From assembly GCA_014529385.2 (NCBI GenBank), contig CM043942.1:29138969-29202968 (forward strand): a stretch of 64,000 nt of DNA. Direction: 5' to 3'. A model generated the notes under the pieces. It searched no databases. It was given only the letters and a program-made list of their open reading frames with translations, and was not told the DNA's origin. This document shows positions 41,727 through 52,800 of the stretch, piece by piece; position 1 is the stretch's first letter, and each line of letters begins with the position of its first letter. The DNA is from Adiantum capillus-veneris. Taxonomy: Eukaryota > Streptophyta > Polypodiopsida > Polypodiales > Pteridaceae. The position numbers and the translations under genes are program-made.

Positions 41727-42131
41727 TCGGTGGACAATCTCAATGGGAGGTTAGAGATGGGCATGCTCATGCATTGATTGCATTATCTACGAAGCACACT
41801 ATTACTTCTCACATAATTTGCTCAAAAAAATCAACGAAACAAGCTTGAGATACTCTCGTTGGTCTTTATGCAAGTCATAATGAGGCTAAAATTGCATTGT
41901 TACGTAAAACCCTGGAGTCGAAGATTATGCAAGAGGAAGATGACATGGATACTTTTCTTGTTGGTATCAAGGATATCAATGAGAAACTCATCTCTGCAAG
42001 TGAATTTATTTCTGATATTTGACTTGTGCAGATTGTTCTCGATGCATTGCCAAGACTTTTGCTAGTACTTGGAGACTTATGACCCAAGAAAGCCCTCAAG
42101 ATGTCAAGTTTGATGCATTATACACATTGTT
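41727..42131 (+). pseudogene. Copia gag, N-terminal part of the host element
   Basis: Reads WEVRDGHAHALIALSTKHT, then LYASHNEAKIALLRKTLES, DDMDTFLVGIKDINEKL and, after a frame change, PQDVKFDALYTLFL. This follows the UBN2-type Gag pattern. It stops at the insertion site. Confidence 0.75.
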
Positions 42132-42136
42132 CTTAA
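42132..42136. other. Target-site duplication CTTAA (left)
   Basis: CTTAA directly precedes TGTTAAAG; the same five bases follow the 3' LTR at 45567-45571. Confidence 0.9.
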
Positions 42137-42311
42137 TGTTAAAGTTCAAGCCAAGTGGCCGACTACCCATCACTGACCCACTTACTCATTCTTTGATGAA
42201 AAATAAGGAGCGGCGAGGATAATCATCTCACCAAGAGCTCCACCAAACACCTGCATACTATTGCACCTTGCACTTGCACTCACATGCACACGTTCCCGTG
42301 CAATGCTCACA
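42137..42311 (+). repeat. 5' LTR (175 bp)
   Basis: TGTTAAAGTTCAAGCC ... GTGCAATGCTCACA; matches 45401-45566 along its length. Confidence 0.88.
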
Positions 42312-42313
42312 AG

Positions 42314-42325
42314 TGGTATGAGAGC
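42314..42325 (+). other. Primer-binding site, initiator tRNA-Met type
   Basis: TGGTATGAGAGC, one base from the common copia site TGGTATCAGAGC, two bases after the LTR. Confidence 0.8.
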
Positions 42326-42824
42326 TACGGTGCCTCCTCGATCCTCTCTTGATGGTGCATGCACGGACCTTGAAACAAGTTAAACTCTGAACCTTAGTGT
42401 GCACATTGGAGCTCGACACTCTGAGGAATTCTTGGAGTTGAAGCACCCTTGTGATGCAAATTAAATCCAACCTTGGTGAATCTCTACAGTTTTATATAGC
42501 ACTACAAGCAAGGAAATCTCAATGCTGTGAACTGCAATATGGTAGCGTTGGGTTTCTAAAAGGAGCGTTACAAAGAGAGCAAGAAGATGCAAAGGAGCAC
42601 AAGAGTGTGTGTGTGTGTGTACTCAACATGCACACACGGGCAATATTTCTTTAGCATTGAAAGAGAGCAAGCAGGTAGTAGCAGCTTCTAAGCGAGCAAG
42701 GAGAAGCGAGAGTAGAGAGAGAAGGCTTTCTCTCTCAGTATCGGCATCAGAGATCGAGAAGAAGGGCTGAATACAACTCAGCCCGGTGTTCCCTTTCCAC
42801 ACACGGAGATCAGCTTGGCGTTTT

Positions 42825-42828
<4 letters not shown>

Positions 42829-42910
<82 letters not shown>
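42829..42910. repeat. (AC)n microsatellite in element leader
   Basis: 82-bp AC run. Just downstream (42920-43070) is an imperfect array of GACATCGGCAT-like units. Confidence 0.97.
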
Positions 42911-42911
<1 letters not shown>

Positions 42912-43914
42912 AATTTTTCAGCATTCTCAACATCGGTTTTCTTGGTCTCGACGTCTTCGGCATTGACTTTTGTGGTTTCGGCATTGGCTTGCTTGACTTC
43001 AGTGTTCTTGACATCAGCATCGGCATCTTTCTCTACATCGGCATCGCTCTCGACATCGGCATCCGATGAGCACTATCAAAACATATGGAATCACTCAGTG
43101 ATGTATGCTTCTTGTGGTTCAGAGATTGACTTTCTCTGAGTGTTTTTGCCATAGCCATGTCGGGTTACGAGTACAAGTGGACATAGGTTCTTAGAGCTCG
43201 TTTGCTACAGGATTTGCCTCTTTCTCTACAATTTTTAGTGATTTTCTTCTGCCATACTAGTTCTGGCACATGTATGGCATCTGCGTAGCATGCTTGGCCT
43301 AGTTCGCCATTTTTTTATAGATGCATGCTGCAATGAGAGTTTTATGCGTGCTTAGCACTTGAGAGTGATTTTTTACTTCTTGTCGAGAGAGGTCAATACG
43401 GATTGCTCACATCTTTTTGGGAGCCTGTTTGTGCATGATTTTGCTACACTAGCAGAGGCTTTCATCACATGTACATTGAGTTGCAAATACTACTTTTGGT
43501 ATAACATTGTGGAGCCAATTCTGGCTTTTTCTAGGCAGTTACCCAACCATTTTTGAGAATCGGTTTGGAGAGACTGTGGCTAATCTTTGAGTCTGCATAG
43601 CCTTTTCTGAGGGTCGTTGCCTGAGATCTTTTGAAGCCGAGCACTAGGGGCCATATTACCTAGTGTGAGGTGGATTAAGTTGTTGAAGATCCCTTTTGTG
43701 GCCTCATCATAGGTTATGTATAGATGGGTATAGGTGCTTTGACGTTGAGTTGGCAATCAACCGACTTTTGAGCAATTCATGCCAATCTATGTCCAGTAAT
43801 TACACTTTGTTGGTTTATGCGCTATTTTTTGTTGAGTTTTGCCTCAATTTTGCTTGAGATTTTGATCTCCAAATAGAGGAGACTCTACCGGCTTTTTCCC
43901 GGGAGTCATCCATA

Positions 43915-44870
43915 TGCGTTCGCCAACGATACTTGGGAATTGACAGAGTTACCAGAGGGTAAACAAGCATTGCCTTGCAAATGGGTGTACAAGAAGAAAA
44001 ACATGGCTAGATTGGTTGCTAAAGGATTCAAGCAAAAGAAAGACACATATTTTGATGAAATATTTTCTCCAGAGGTCAAAATGACTACACTACACCTTGT
44101 GCTTGGTATAGTAGCCATAGAGAACATGGAGTTGGTCCAAATGGATGTGAATACCGTGTTTCTTCATAGGGATCTTGAATAAGATGTCTACATGAAGCAA
44201 CTAGAAGGTTTTGAGATAAATCTTGAGAATCCAACAAGGGTAGAACTGGTGTGTAGACTGAAGAAAGCTTTATATGGACTAAATCAAGGCTCAAGGGGGG
44301 CTCAAGGCAGTGGTACATTAAGTTTGATAAGTACACTCGATCCCAAGGTTATGCACGGAGCCAAGAGAATCATGGTCTGTACACAAGGAGGTTGAACGAT
44401 GGTTCCCTCATCATTCTCATCTTGTACATCAATGATATGCTTATAGTGGAGAAGTCCAAAGATGAGATTGTACTTCTCAAGGATGCCTTAAGCAAGTGGG
44501 TTTGTATGAAAGATTTGGGTGATGCACATCATTTTCTTGGTATGCGTATCAAGAGAGATCGTAAGCGTGGAATACTTGAACTATCACAAGAAGAGAATAT
44601 TTATAAGGTCTTGCAACATTTTAACATGCAAGGGGGAAAAACATTGAGTACCCCAATGGCTGCATATGTACAACTTAGCAAGAATGATTTCCCTAAATCG
44701 GATGCTAAAAAGGCAGAGATGGAAAAGGTGCCATGTTCTTCAGCAGTTGGCACTCTCATATACACCATGGCTAGCACGCCACCAGGCATTGCATTTGCAA
44801 TGGGAGTGGTCAATAGGTATATGGAAAATCCAAGCAGAAAGGATTGGGAAGCAGTAGAGATATCTTGAGA
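43915..44870 (+). pseudogene. Copia reverse transcriptase (nested element)
   Basis: Motifs in order: WELTELPEGKQALPCKW, ARLVAKGFKQ, ENMELVQMDVNTVFLH, YMKQLEGFE, KKALYGLNQ, the catalytic block YINDM at 44425-44439 (usual YVDDM, first Asp replaced by Asn), then KDLGDAHHFLGM and VGTLIYTMAST. A stop in LE*DVYM, frame changes and the Asp loss make it inactive. Confidence 0.88.
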
Positions 44871-45270
44871 TACATCAAGGGTTCAACCAGCAAGTACTCC
44901 ATAGTTAGATACACTCACCCTGATTATGCGGGTTGTATGGACACTAGGAGATCCACATTTGGCTATGTTTACTTTTTGTTGGAGCGGCACTCTCTTGGAG
45001 ATCATGTCTCTAAAATTGTACTTCGTATTCCACCATTGAGGCTGAGTATGTTGTAGTTTCCAGTGCCAACAAAAGGAAGCTATGTGTTTATCTTGTCTAG
45101 TGGGAGCAATTGTGTTAGCGAAGAACCCCGTGTTTCATTCTAAATTGAAACGCATCAAGTTCAAGTATCATATGATATATGATATTTTGGCTAGCAAACA
45201 AATTGAGTCGGCCAAAGTCCACATGGATGAGAACCCAGTGGGTGCTCAGACTAAGAGCCTATCTTCTTAG
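44871..45270 (+). pseudogene. Copia RNase H (nested element)
   Basis: Reads YTHPDYAGCMDTRRSTFGYV then, after frame changes, LAKNPVFHSKLKRIKFKYHMI and VHMDENPVGAQT, the degraded RNase H end. It is followed by the polypurine tract. Confidence 0.8.
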
Positions 45271-45388
45271 TGGTTTGCACATTGCATAGAGATGCTGGTC
45301 ATAGGGTGAAGCTATGGGCACACTTCACACATGTATAGTTGTACATACTAACCCTTACACTTATAGACACTTGGGCCATGTTGGCCTT

Positions 45389-45566
45389 CAAGTGGAAGAT
45401 TGTTAGAGTTCATGCCAAGCGGCCAGCCACCCATCACTGACCCACTAACTCATTCTTTGGTTATGATAAGGAGCGGTGAGGATAATCATCTCACCAAGAG
45501 CTCCGTTAAACACCTACCTATTGTTGCACCTCGCACTCATGCACACACTCCCGTGCAATGCTCACA
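45389..45566 (+). repeat. PPT and 3' LTR (166 bp) of the nested element
   Basis: CAAGTGGAAGAT then TGTTAGAGTTCATGCC ... CCCGTGCAATGCTCACA, followed by the CTTAA duplication. Confidence 0.9.
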
Positions 45567-45571
45567 CTTAA

Positions 45572-45973
45572 AGAGTCACTTTCAAGAAAGAACAGGGTTA
45601 AACAACATGCAATTGAGCAGGCTTTTGTTGATGCTCAAATAAAAGGTGGTAATAACAATGCGGTCACTTCTCATGGTTCTACAATGAGTAGTATATTACC
45701 TATCATTGGTGCTTCTATTAGTAGAAACTTGTATGAGAATAATGGTAAAAAAGGCAAGAAGAAGATCTGTTGCCATTATTGTAGCACTAATGATCACTTG
45801 ATCAAGCAATATCCTAAGTTGAAGGCAAAAGAGGCCAAGAAGAAAGAGGTTGGATCTACCACCAATGCAACTATTGTAGAGTCTTTTGTCAATGGAGATT
45901 GTGATATTGATGTACATGTAGAGTGGGCTTATGATCCTTTTGTCCGTGATGCACATATGTCAGTTGCTACATA
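45572..45973 (+). pseudogene. Copia gag, C-terminal part of the host element
   Basis: Continues the interrupted Gag: RKNRVKQHAIEQAFVDAQ, a basic stretch KKGKKKICCHYC and a zinc knuckle CHYCSTNDHLIKQY with the last Cys replaced by Tyr, then PKLKAKEAKKKE. Confidence 0.8.
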
Positions 45974-46596
45974 GTCGCATGTTAGGTACTTTGATAGTGG
46001 TGCTACATAGCACATTACTTCGCATGGTGCCTCTCTCAAGGCTATCCCTCCCTGGGAATACTATCACTTGTGCCAACAATGCCTCTTATCAAGATCTTAT
46101 CAAGGGATTTGGAAATATTGTGCTAACTATTGCGAATGGTAGTTCTTTCACACTTGTTGATGCACTTTATGTACGAAGGATAAGAAATAACCTTTTGTTA
46201 GTCACTTGTAATACTTTGTCTTGTTGTCAAATTTGTGGATGACAGATGTACAACTCATGATCTCAATTTTGGTGATAAAATTGTTACATATGGCATTTTT
46301 TGTCATGGATTATATAAGATCACTTTGTAGAATTTTGCAAATGCAGTTATCAATTCAAAGGCTATTTAAGATGCCAAGCTTTTGCATGTATGTTTCGGGC
46401 ATGTGATTTTTTCTAGTCTGTTGCATTTGCAAAAATCTGATATGGTCACTTCTTTTCCGTCTCTTGAAGCACCTTCTAAGAATGCTTGTGAAGGCTATAT
46501 TTTGGGTAAGATACAACGTTCAAAATTTCCAAAGGATGGTTCAGTAAGGGCTACATCTAAATTATAAGCAAGTTGCAACTTGTGCATAGTGATGTT
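45974..46596 (+). pseudogene. Copia protease and GAG-pre-integrase (host element)
   Basis: The protease loop is kept as YFDSGAT followed by an in-frame stop and HITSHGASLK; further on GNIVLTIANGSSFTLVDALYV. The pre-integrase region shows LLHVCFGHVIFSSLLHLQKSD, CEGYILGKIQRSKFPK and the integrase start LVHSDVCG in shifted frames, interrupted by the solo LTR. Confidence 0.8.
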
Positions 46597-46601
46597 TGTG
46601 G
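46597..46601. other. Target-site duplication TGTGG (left)
   Basis: TGTGG precedes TGGTAAGTATGGAGC; it is repeated at 51078-51082 after CCTAACA. Confidence 0.88.
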
Positions 46602-46982
46602 TGGTAAGTATGGAGCTTGATTTATCCTTGTAACTTTTATTCTAGAAATGCACATTTGTAAGGCCCCCCTTATGAGAAAAAGTTATCCTGCATGAGAAAC
46701 ACCACTCGTCAAAACATTCTTTTTAGCCAGAATATATTGGTTGGATGATGGTCGAAAAGTGGTACAAAATTTGCCGGTAGAGTTAGACACATGGCTGGTG
46801 GTGTGGTCAATAGCCAGTGGCCAGTGGTCTACAATCAGTGGCTGGTGGGTAGCGTTCAACATCCGGTGGCCAGTTTTTGGGTGGACTCATGTACACAAGG
46901 GTGGTTGAGGGGTGGATACACATGGATGCATCTACACACAAACAACTACCTCTCACGTGAGAGGGCAACCCATAGAGGGTCC

Positions 46983-46987
46983 TTTTT
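46983..46987. other. Target-site duplication CTTTT (left)
   Basis: CTTTT precedes TGAAGTGCG; the same five bases follow the other LTR at 50781-50785. Confidence 0.85.
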
Positions 46988-47208
46988 GAAGTGCGTGTGC
47001 GAGAGCATGTGTGTGTGTGTGTGTGTGCAGCAATGGACAAGAGAGGAGAAGAGATGAGACACAGGTTTTGGGTGGACTCCAAACACAATAGTGCTAGGGT
47101 TATGAGTCCTTATTCTTTTATGTAGAATGAATGGTCAATGTTAGTTCCCAATTGGTCTTTGGCTGCCCAACACTTAGACGCAGCACATTGGGCTTTACCA
47201 CCTCAACA
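46988..47208 (-). repeat. 3' LTR (221 bp) of the minus-strand element
   Basis: Minus-strand start TGTTGAGGTGGTAAAGCCC, end GCACTTCA. Contains a short (GT)n on the + strand. The polypurine tract is at 47209-47220 (minus AAGTGGGAGGT). Confidence 0.88.
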
Positions 47209-47397
47209 ACCTCCCACTTAAAGAACAATGTGCCTTTAAGCTGGGGTGACAATGTATATATACATACAATACAGGTAGACAATGACCATGATCATCTACC
47301 CAATGCCCATGAGTGCTTGACAATGTGCAAACTGCTCTGAAGAAAATCCCTTTGTTAAAAGATCAGCAGGATTCTCAGTGGTGTGAATCTTGGCAAG

Positions 47398-48003
47398 CTA
47401 CAATCGCTTGTCCTGAAGCACCTCATGAATGAGGTGATACTTCACATCCACATGCTTTATCTTTGCATGAAACACTGGATTCTTTGCCAATTGTATAGCA
47501 CTTTGGCTATCAGAATGTAACACAGGAATTTCAACATTGACTCCCAAGTCTCCCACCAGTCGACCAAGCCATATAGCTTCCTTGCAAGCTTCTGAAGCTA
47601 CAACATATTCAGCCTGTGTAGTAGACAAGGTAACACAATCTTGCAAATGAGATCTCCATCAAACTGCACCTCCAATGAATTCAAAAATATAGCCTGAAGT
47701 GGACCTTCTCTTGTCCAAATCTCCTGCATAATCTGCATCTGTGTAACCCATTATACATGCTTCCTTTCTTCCAAAGAAAATGCACATGTCTTTTGTACCA
47801 TTCAAATATCACATAACGCCTTTCACTGTCTCCCAACGTTTCTTGCCTGGATTTGATATATATCTGCTAGCAACTCCCACTGCAAAAGCAATATCAGGAC
47901 GTGTAGCAATCATAGCATACATCAAACTCCCAACTACAGATGAGAAAGGCACTTGTGCCATTTCAGCCGTACAATGAGCCTCCCATGGATATGTTAGGCA
48001 TAG
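47398..48003 (-). pseudogene. Copia RT end and RNase H
   Basis: 48003-47809 encodes AQVPFSSVVGSLMYAM then RPDIAFAVGVASRYISNPGK (end of RT). 47646-47398 encodes STTQAEYVVASEACKEAIWL, LHSDSQSAIQLAKNPVFHAK and HVDVKYHLIHEVL, a nearly complete RNase H C-terminus. The upstream RT with YxDD is deleted. Confidence 0.85.
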
Positions 48004-48701
48004 GTCCACACACATCAGTATGCACTAACTCTAATGGCTCACTTTTTCGAGTGCTTCCCCTTTTGTGTGGTGACTGTGTTTGTTTACCATAAAGATAATG
48101 TTCACAAACTAAAAAGTCTGAGAAATTGAAGCCAGGAACATAACCAAAATGAGACAAGATTTTCATTCCCTTTTGAGACATGTCCTAACCGGCGATGCCA
48201 CAAAGAAACACTTGGCTGCTCGGTTACACAAATTACATGGTTTTTAACATTGGATACATGTAGCATGTACAAAGTCCCAGACTTTGAACCACGTGCTACC
48301 ACTAAAGAACCTTTGGTAATCTTCCACGAACTATCACCAAATGTGCAGTAATATCCTGCATCATCCAATTGTCTTGTACTAATCAAGTTTTTGGTAAGCT
48401 TCGGCACATGTCTCACATTCTTGAGTATGAATGAAGAACCATTCTGAAATTTTAGTTGCACATCATCGACACCAACTATGTCACAAGCAAAATCACTGCC
48501 AAGATGAACACGACCTTTATGGGCTGCATTATATGTACTGAACCACTCTCTGTGAGGAGTCACATGAAACGATGCACCTGAGTCAATAACCCAATCCTGT
48601 AAAGCAGTCATTAGTGGCAACCAAAAATGCCGAATCCATGGCAGATGTGAGATAAATGTCTCCATCAAAATCTTCAACAAAAACATTGTTGATCTTTTCA
48701 A
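48003..48701 (-). pseudogene. Copia protease and GAG-pre-integrase (minus element)
   Basis: WVIDSGASFHVTPHREWFST keeps the catalytic DSGA. Then SSFILKNVRHVPKLTKNLIS, LWHRRLGHVS and CEHYLYGKQ and the integrase start LELVHTDVCGPM, ending at the deletion near 48003. Mostly open over 200 codons. Confidence 0.88.
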
Positions 48702-49515
48702 TCTTTATACTGCCTTCCTTAGTCTTGCCTTCTTTCTGCCTCTTGTCTTTACCTTTCTCTTGTTTCCACTTTCGACAGTCTTTCTTCATATGACCCTTTT
48801 TGTGACAATGATAGCACTCAATGTCTTTTCAGCCACGTGATTTGCTACGAGATTTTCCTCTCTGATTCTGCTTGCCCTTTTCTTGTGATCAACCACGAAC
48901 AACAAGAGCATTGCTAGTACCATGAGAAGTATCAAGATTCTTTCTACTAACCTCTTCAGTAAGAAAACTACCCTCAACATCAGCACATGCTAAACCATCA
49001 AGAGGTGCTGAGTTACTTATGGCTGTGCGAAAAGTATCTCAACTTTTTGGCAACGTAACTAGCAAGAACATTGCTTTGACCGAATTGTCAAAATTGACTC
49101 CCTACGCAGAAAGCTGACTAAAAATTGTGTTGAACTCATTGGCATGGTTGCACATGGGTGTGCCCTCATCCATCTTCAAATCAACTAACTTTTTCAGCCA
49201 ATAAACCTGTGATGTTGCACTTTGCTTCTCATACAGGTCACATAACTTCTTCCACAGCTCATAGCTAGTCTTTTCCATGTTCACATTGAAGTACACATTC
49301 TTTGACAAAGTCAGCATGATGGTGGACCTGGCAAGCTCATCCAACTCCTACCAATCACACTCATCCATATCCTCAAGCTTTATCCCCTTCATATTTATCG
49401 GCCGGATCTGCTTCTTCTGTACTAAGACATTGTAAATTTGTTCCTTCCAAAATGGGAAGTTAGTGCCATCTAACTTCTCAATGTTGAACAAAGAGTTCTC
49501 CAATGATGAAGCCAT
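48702..49515 (-). pseudogene. Copia gag (minus element)
   Basis: Starts at ATG 49515: MASSLENSLFNIEKLDGTNF then WKEQIYNVLVQKKQI; one in-frame TAG, then ELARSTIMLTLSKNV, YELWKKLCDLYEKQS and LKKLVDLKMDEG. Further on is an intact zinc knuckle CYHCHKKGHMKKDC near 48780-48820 and a lysine-rich tail. A few stops and frameshifts. Confidence 0.85.
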
Positions 49516-50546
49516 CACTCGACAAGGAACAAAAGTAATAGATCCATTGCACTAAAAAAAATGATAGAAAACATGAAAATTTTTGGCAGAGTCTTCCCTA
49601 CAAAACTGACTTCTAAACCCAAAAGAAATGTGTACAATGACTCAAACGCTGATCAAAGTGGCTAAACTCAAGATAGAATCTCAAAGAACTGTCTCCAACT
49701 CTAGAAGAGTGTCTCTCACCAATTGAACACTGTCAAGCGCATACGCATAGAGATGACAACAATCCCAACAATGGCGGGTCAGCAGATGCACACCAATACT
49801 GCACTAACCGCATAAACATACATCCTATGTCGATGCCGAAACTATGGGGATGTTGGGGGCTCGCTCCAAAACCTGTATCACCAAAAGGATCTCCACAATT
49901 GAGAATCCCCCTGCTCAATAAAACCTTACAAGGACCCTCAACAATAGGCTTTCCATATTTGCCTCACAATACATAAACCGCATAAGATCTTACATCAACC
50001 ACAGAAACTCTTTTCTGTAACCGCTGCGGCGGTTTGTCTGATTTTAACAGACCCTCAAGATCTTACATCAAATATGCATGTGACAGAGATTGCAGAAAGA
50101 GTCTGCAACGAAAATCTGTACGCAAAAGAACTGACAAAGGTAGACCACCGTGCTGCTTGAACTCAATATCTCTCAAACCGTACAAAATTTGCAGAAACTT
50201 CCTTTTGCAAAGTTGTAGACCATGCAAAAACGATCGGCAAGTGGGAATGGACATGAAATAAGCTGTTTTTACAGGTCAAAGTAGATCTGTAAAAATATGC
50301 TGCTTGTACTTCACGACCTATAGGCAGTCTGAGTGACGTGTCTCAAAATTGGTGAAGATTTTGAGAAAACTTTCTTCTGCAAAGTTGAAGAGGACAAAAA
50401 ACTAGTCTACGGAGGCAAGAATTGGCTTGAATGAAGATGTTTTGGTAGTCCAAAACAGATTTGCAAAAACATGCTGCAGTTTTTGTTGCTTCTCCGCTTG
50501 CCTCCCTGTCACCGCTGAGCTCTAAAATGGTGCTCCCAATCCCTGA
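49516..50546 (-). other. Untranslated leader of the minus element
   Basis: About 1 kb between primer site and Gag ATG. Contains a loose repeat: AAAATCTGTACGCAAAAG..., GTAGATCTGTAAAAATATGCTGC and CAGATTTGCAAAAACATGCTGC. No ORF of note. Confidence 0.55.
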
Positions 50547-50558
50547 GCTCTGATACCA
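50547..50558 (-). other. Primer-binding site, initiator tRNA-Met type
   Basis: Minus strand TGGTATCAGAGC, an exact copy of the common copia primer site, 2 bp from the LTR. Confidence 0.92.
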
Positions 50559-50560
50559 GT

Positions 50561-50780
50561 TAAAGTGCACGTGTGAGAGGGTGTGTGTGTGTGTGTTTGC
50601 AACAATGGAGAAGAGAGGAGAAGAGATGAGACACAGGTTTTGGGTGGACTCCAAACACAATAGTGTTAGGGTTATGAGTCCTTATTCTGTTATGTAGAAT
50701 GAATGGTCAGTGTTAGTTCGCGTTTAGTCTCTGGCTGCCCAACACTTAGGCGCAGCACGTTGGGCTTTACCACCACAACA
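50561..50780 (-). repeat. 5' LTR (220 bp) of the minus-strand element
   Basis: Matches 46988-47208 along its length, including GAGACACAGGTTTTGGGTGG. The CTTTT duplication follows at 50781-50785. Confidence 0.9.
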
Positions 50781-50976
50781 CTTTTCATTTATAAAAGAAG
50801 GCCTCTTCTACACATGAAAAGAGCAAGAAGAAGCGAAACAATAAGTTGGGGAGAGAGTGATGGGCTACCATTAAGGGCTTCTAATCCCCTTTGTAAATTA
50901 CTTCAAGTGAAAAGCCATTAGGTGGCTATTTTTTGGTGGATGTAGCCCACAGTTGGGTGAACCACATGTGCTTGTG

Positions 50977-50981
<5 letters not shown>

Positions 50982-51028
<47 letters not shown>
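50982..51028. repeat. (CT)n microsatellite inside solo LTR G
   Basis: 47-bp run, flanked by GTGCTCTAT and CCATTAAGTAAAC: the complement of the (GA)n position in the other two family G copies. Confidence 0.97.
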
Positions 51029-51031
<3 letters not shown>

Positions 51032-51082
51032 AAGTAAACCACTCTAATGGCTACTTAGTAACTCATTAATCCTAACATGTGG

Positions 51083-51700
51083 GCCTACTATGCAAACTCC
51101 ATCCTTCGGTAACTACTTGTACTGTGTGACTTTCATTGATGATTACTCTAGGCATACATGGGTGTATCTGCTTAAAGCTAAGTCCAAAGTATTCATGCGT
51201 TTCAAACAATTTTAATTATGATTGAAAATGTCTCTAAAAAATGTACAATGGGAATCCTCCATTTCAGATCGAGGGAGGGAGTAAATGTCTCATGAATCTA
51301 ATGCATTCCTTGCTAATCCTGGAATTAACAGCCATGTACAATGCCGTATACACCTCAGAAATAAGGTGCTGCATAAAGGAAAAATAAGTTGCTTATAGAG
51401 ATGGCACAATGTATGGTCAAGATTCAAACTTTACCACATTTGTATTGGCTTGAGGCTTTCATATGTGCTACTTATGTACTTAACAAGTGTCCTACCAAAT
51501 CCTTGTAGTCTATGACTACTTATGAAGCATGGCATGATAAGAAGCCATCTACTAATCATAAGCATGTGTTTGGTTGTTTAGCTTATGCTTTGGTGCCACA
51601 AACGCAGTGCAAAAAATTGGATGATAAAGCTATCAAATGAATTTTTGTTGGTTACATTCCTAAAAGCAAAGGCTACAAGTTATACCATTCATTAAAAAAA
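51083..51700 (+). pseudogene. Copia integrase (host element)
   Basis: Reads MQTPSFGNYLYCVTFIDDYS then HTWVYLLKAKSKV, the start of the integrase core with its first catalytic Asp region. Later parts (ISDRGRE, LAYALVPQ-like blocks) are in shifted frames with stops. It continues the domain cut at 46596. Confidence 0.78.
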
Positions 51701-52009
51701 AAAGTATCTTGATTTCAGTAGGTGTGTTATTTGTGGAATATTTTGTTCAACCTTTGCTATCATGTACTACAAATAGTAGTGTACGGATCAAGCTATTATG
51801 CATGCATATGTACATGTAATGAATGTGGAAAGGGCTAAGAATGAAGAGGCTAGGGGTATGACAAAATGGCTGGTGCATACTTTGCGTGGTTATAAATTGG
51901 ATGCACCTACATCTAGTCTTACTCTCTAAGGTTCTCTCCATGCATCATATACGTCAGATTGTTACGCTTTGGCTGTCTCTAATTTGTGTGATGAAGAGGA
52001 ACCTCTTTC

Positions 52010-52800
52010 TCTTTATGAAGCATTGAATTCAAAAAAATGGAATGTTGCCATGCAATCAAAATATGATGCACTTATAGAGAATAACACATGGACTTTATTG
52101 ATTTGCCTCCTAGCAAAAAGGCCATAGATACAAAGTGGATTTACAAGTTGAAACGTAAGCCAGAAGATGAGATTGATCGCTACAAGGCTAGACTTGTTAC
52201 AAAAGGTTATGCACAGTAGAAAGGCATTGACTATGAAGAGACTTTTGCCCCAACTTTTTGTATGACTACTATTCATTTTCTATGTGCATTGGTAGCTCAC
52301 TTTGGATGAGATGTACATCAATCAGACATTGTTACTGCTTTCTTGGTGATATATTTGTGGAAGTATATGTAATGCAACCTCGCGGTTTTGTCAAGAAAGG
52401 ACAAGAAAATAAAGTGTGCAAATGTAAGAAAGCTTTGTATGGGATGAAGCAAGCTCATCATGCTTGGGAAGAGAAAGATGACACTGATTTGGTTATAAAA
52501 GGTTTTCCCAACTGAGAGCACTTTGTATGTCAAACATGAGGGTGATGTATTTCTCATCGTTGTTTTGTATGTAGATGATTTGTTGATTACTTGCCTAAAT
52601 GAGACACACATTGCTGAATTCAAGGCTAAATTGAATGCAACTTTCAAGATTAAAGACTTGGGGCTTTTGCATCATTACTTGGACATATAGTTTAAGCAGT
52701 GTGATGGAGGTATTGCTTTGTGTCAAGCAAGATACATAAAAAATTACTATTTAAGTTTGGACTTGAGGACCAAAAACCTATCGCTACTCCAATAGAAACT
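52010..52800 (+). pseudogene. Copia reverse transcriptase (host element)
   Basis: Motifs: WNVAMQSKYDALIENNTW, DTKWIYKLKRKPEDEIDRYK, ARLVTKGYAQ, DYEETFAP, VMQPRGFVKKGQEN, KKALYGMKQA and the intact catalytic YVDDL at 52568-52582, then KIKDLGLLHHYLDI. Several stops and frameshifts; the sequence leaves the family near 52800. Confidence 0.85.

Larger units (their letters stand above)
42137..45566 (+). mobile_element. Nested copia deletion derivative with short LTRs
   Basis: 3.43-kb element: 5' LTR 42137-42311, primer site 42314-42325, leader with a long (AC)n, RT and RNase H, polypurine tract 45389-45400, 3' LTR 45401-45566, and perfect CTTAA duplications. Gag, protease and integrase are absent. 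The RT start follows the leader directly (near 43915), so a deletion removed the 5' half of the coding region. Confidence 0.92.
46988..50780 (-). mobile_element. Structurally complete copia deletion derivative lacking RT
   Basis: Read on the minus strand: 5' LTR 50561-50780, exact TGGTATCAGAGC primer site, ~1-kb leader, gag, protease, GAG-pre-integrase, then a deletion joining the integrase start to the end of RT, then RNase H, polypurine tract and 3' LTR 46988-47208. Perfect CTTTT duplications. LTRs differ at roughly a dozen positions by eye. It cannot be autonomous without RT and most of integrase. Confidence 0.92.
46602..51077 (+). mobile_element. Solo LTR of family G, itself interrupted
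   Basis: LTR runs from TGGTAAGTATGGAGCTT at 46602 to CATTAATCCTAACA at 51077; its own length is ~678 bp once 46988-50780 is subtracted. Shared with 56831-57575 (inverted): ATGCACATTT.TAAGGCC, CACTCGT, a degenerate GGTGGCCGGT-type minisatellite, TTTATAAAAGAAGGCCTCTTCTACACA, a (CT)n tract and the TTAAGTAAAC block. Perfect TGTGG duplications flank it with no internal region, as expected for LTR-LTR recombination. Confidence 0.88.
41727..52800 (+). mobile_element. Host Ty1/copia element carrying nested insertions
   Basis: Gag, protease, pre-integrase/integrase and RT pieces in normal copia order are split by two insertions: 42137-45566 within gag and 46602-51077 within integrase, the latter itself interrupted at 46988-50780. 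Removing these restores domain continuity in the expected order. LTRs of the host element were not found; the 3' end stops in the RT-RNase H linker near 52800. Stops and frameshifts show it is old. Confidence 0.85.
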
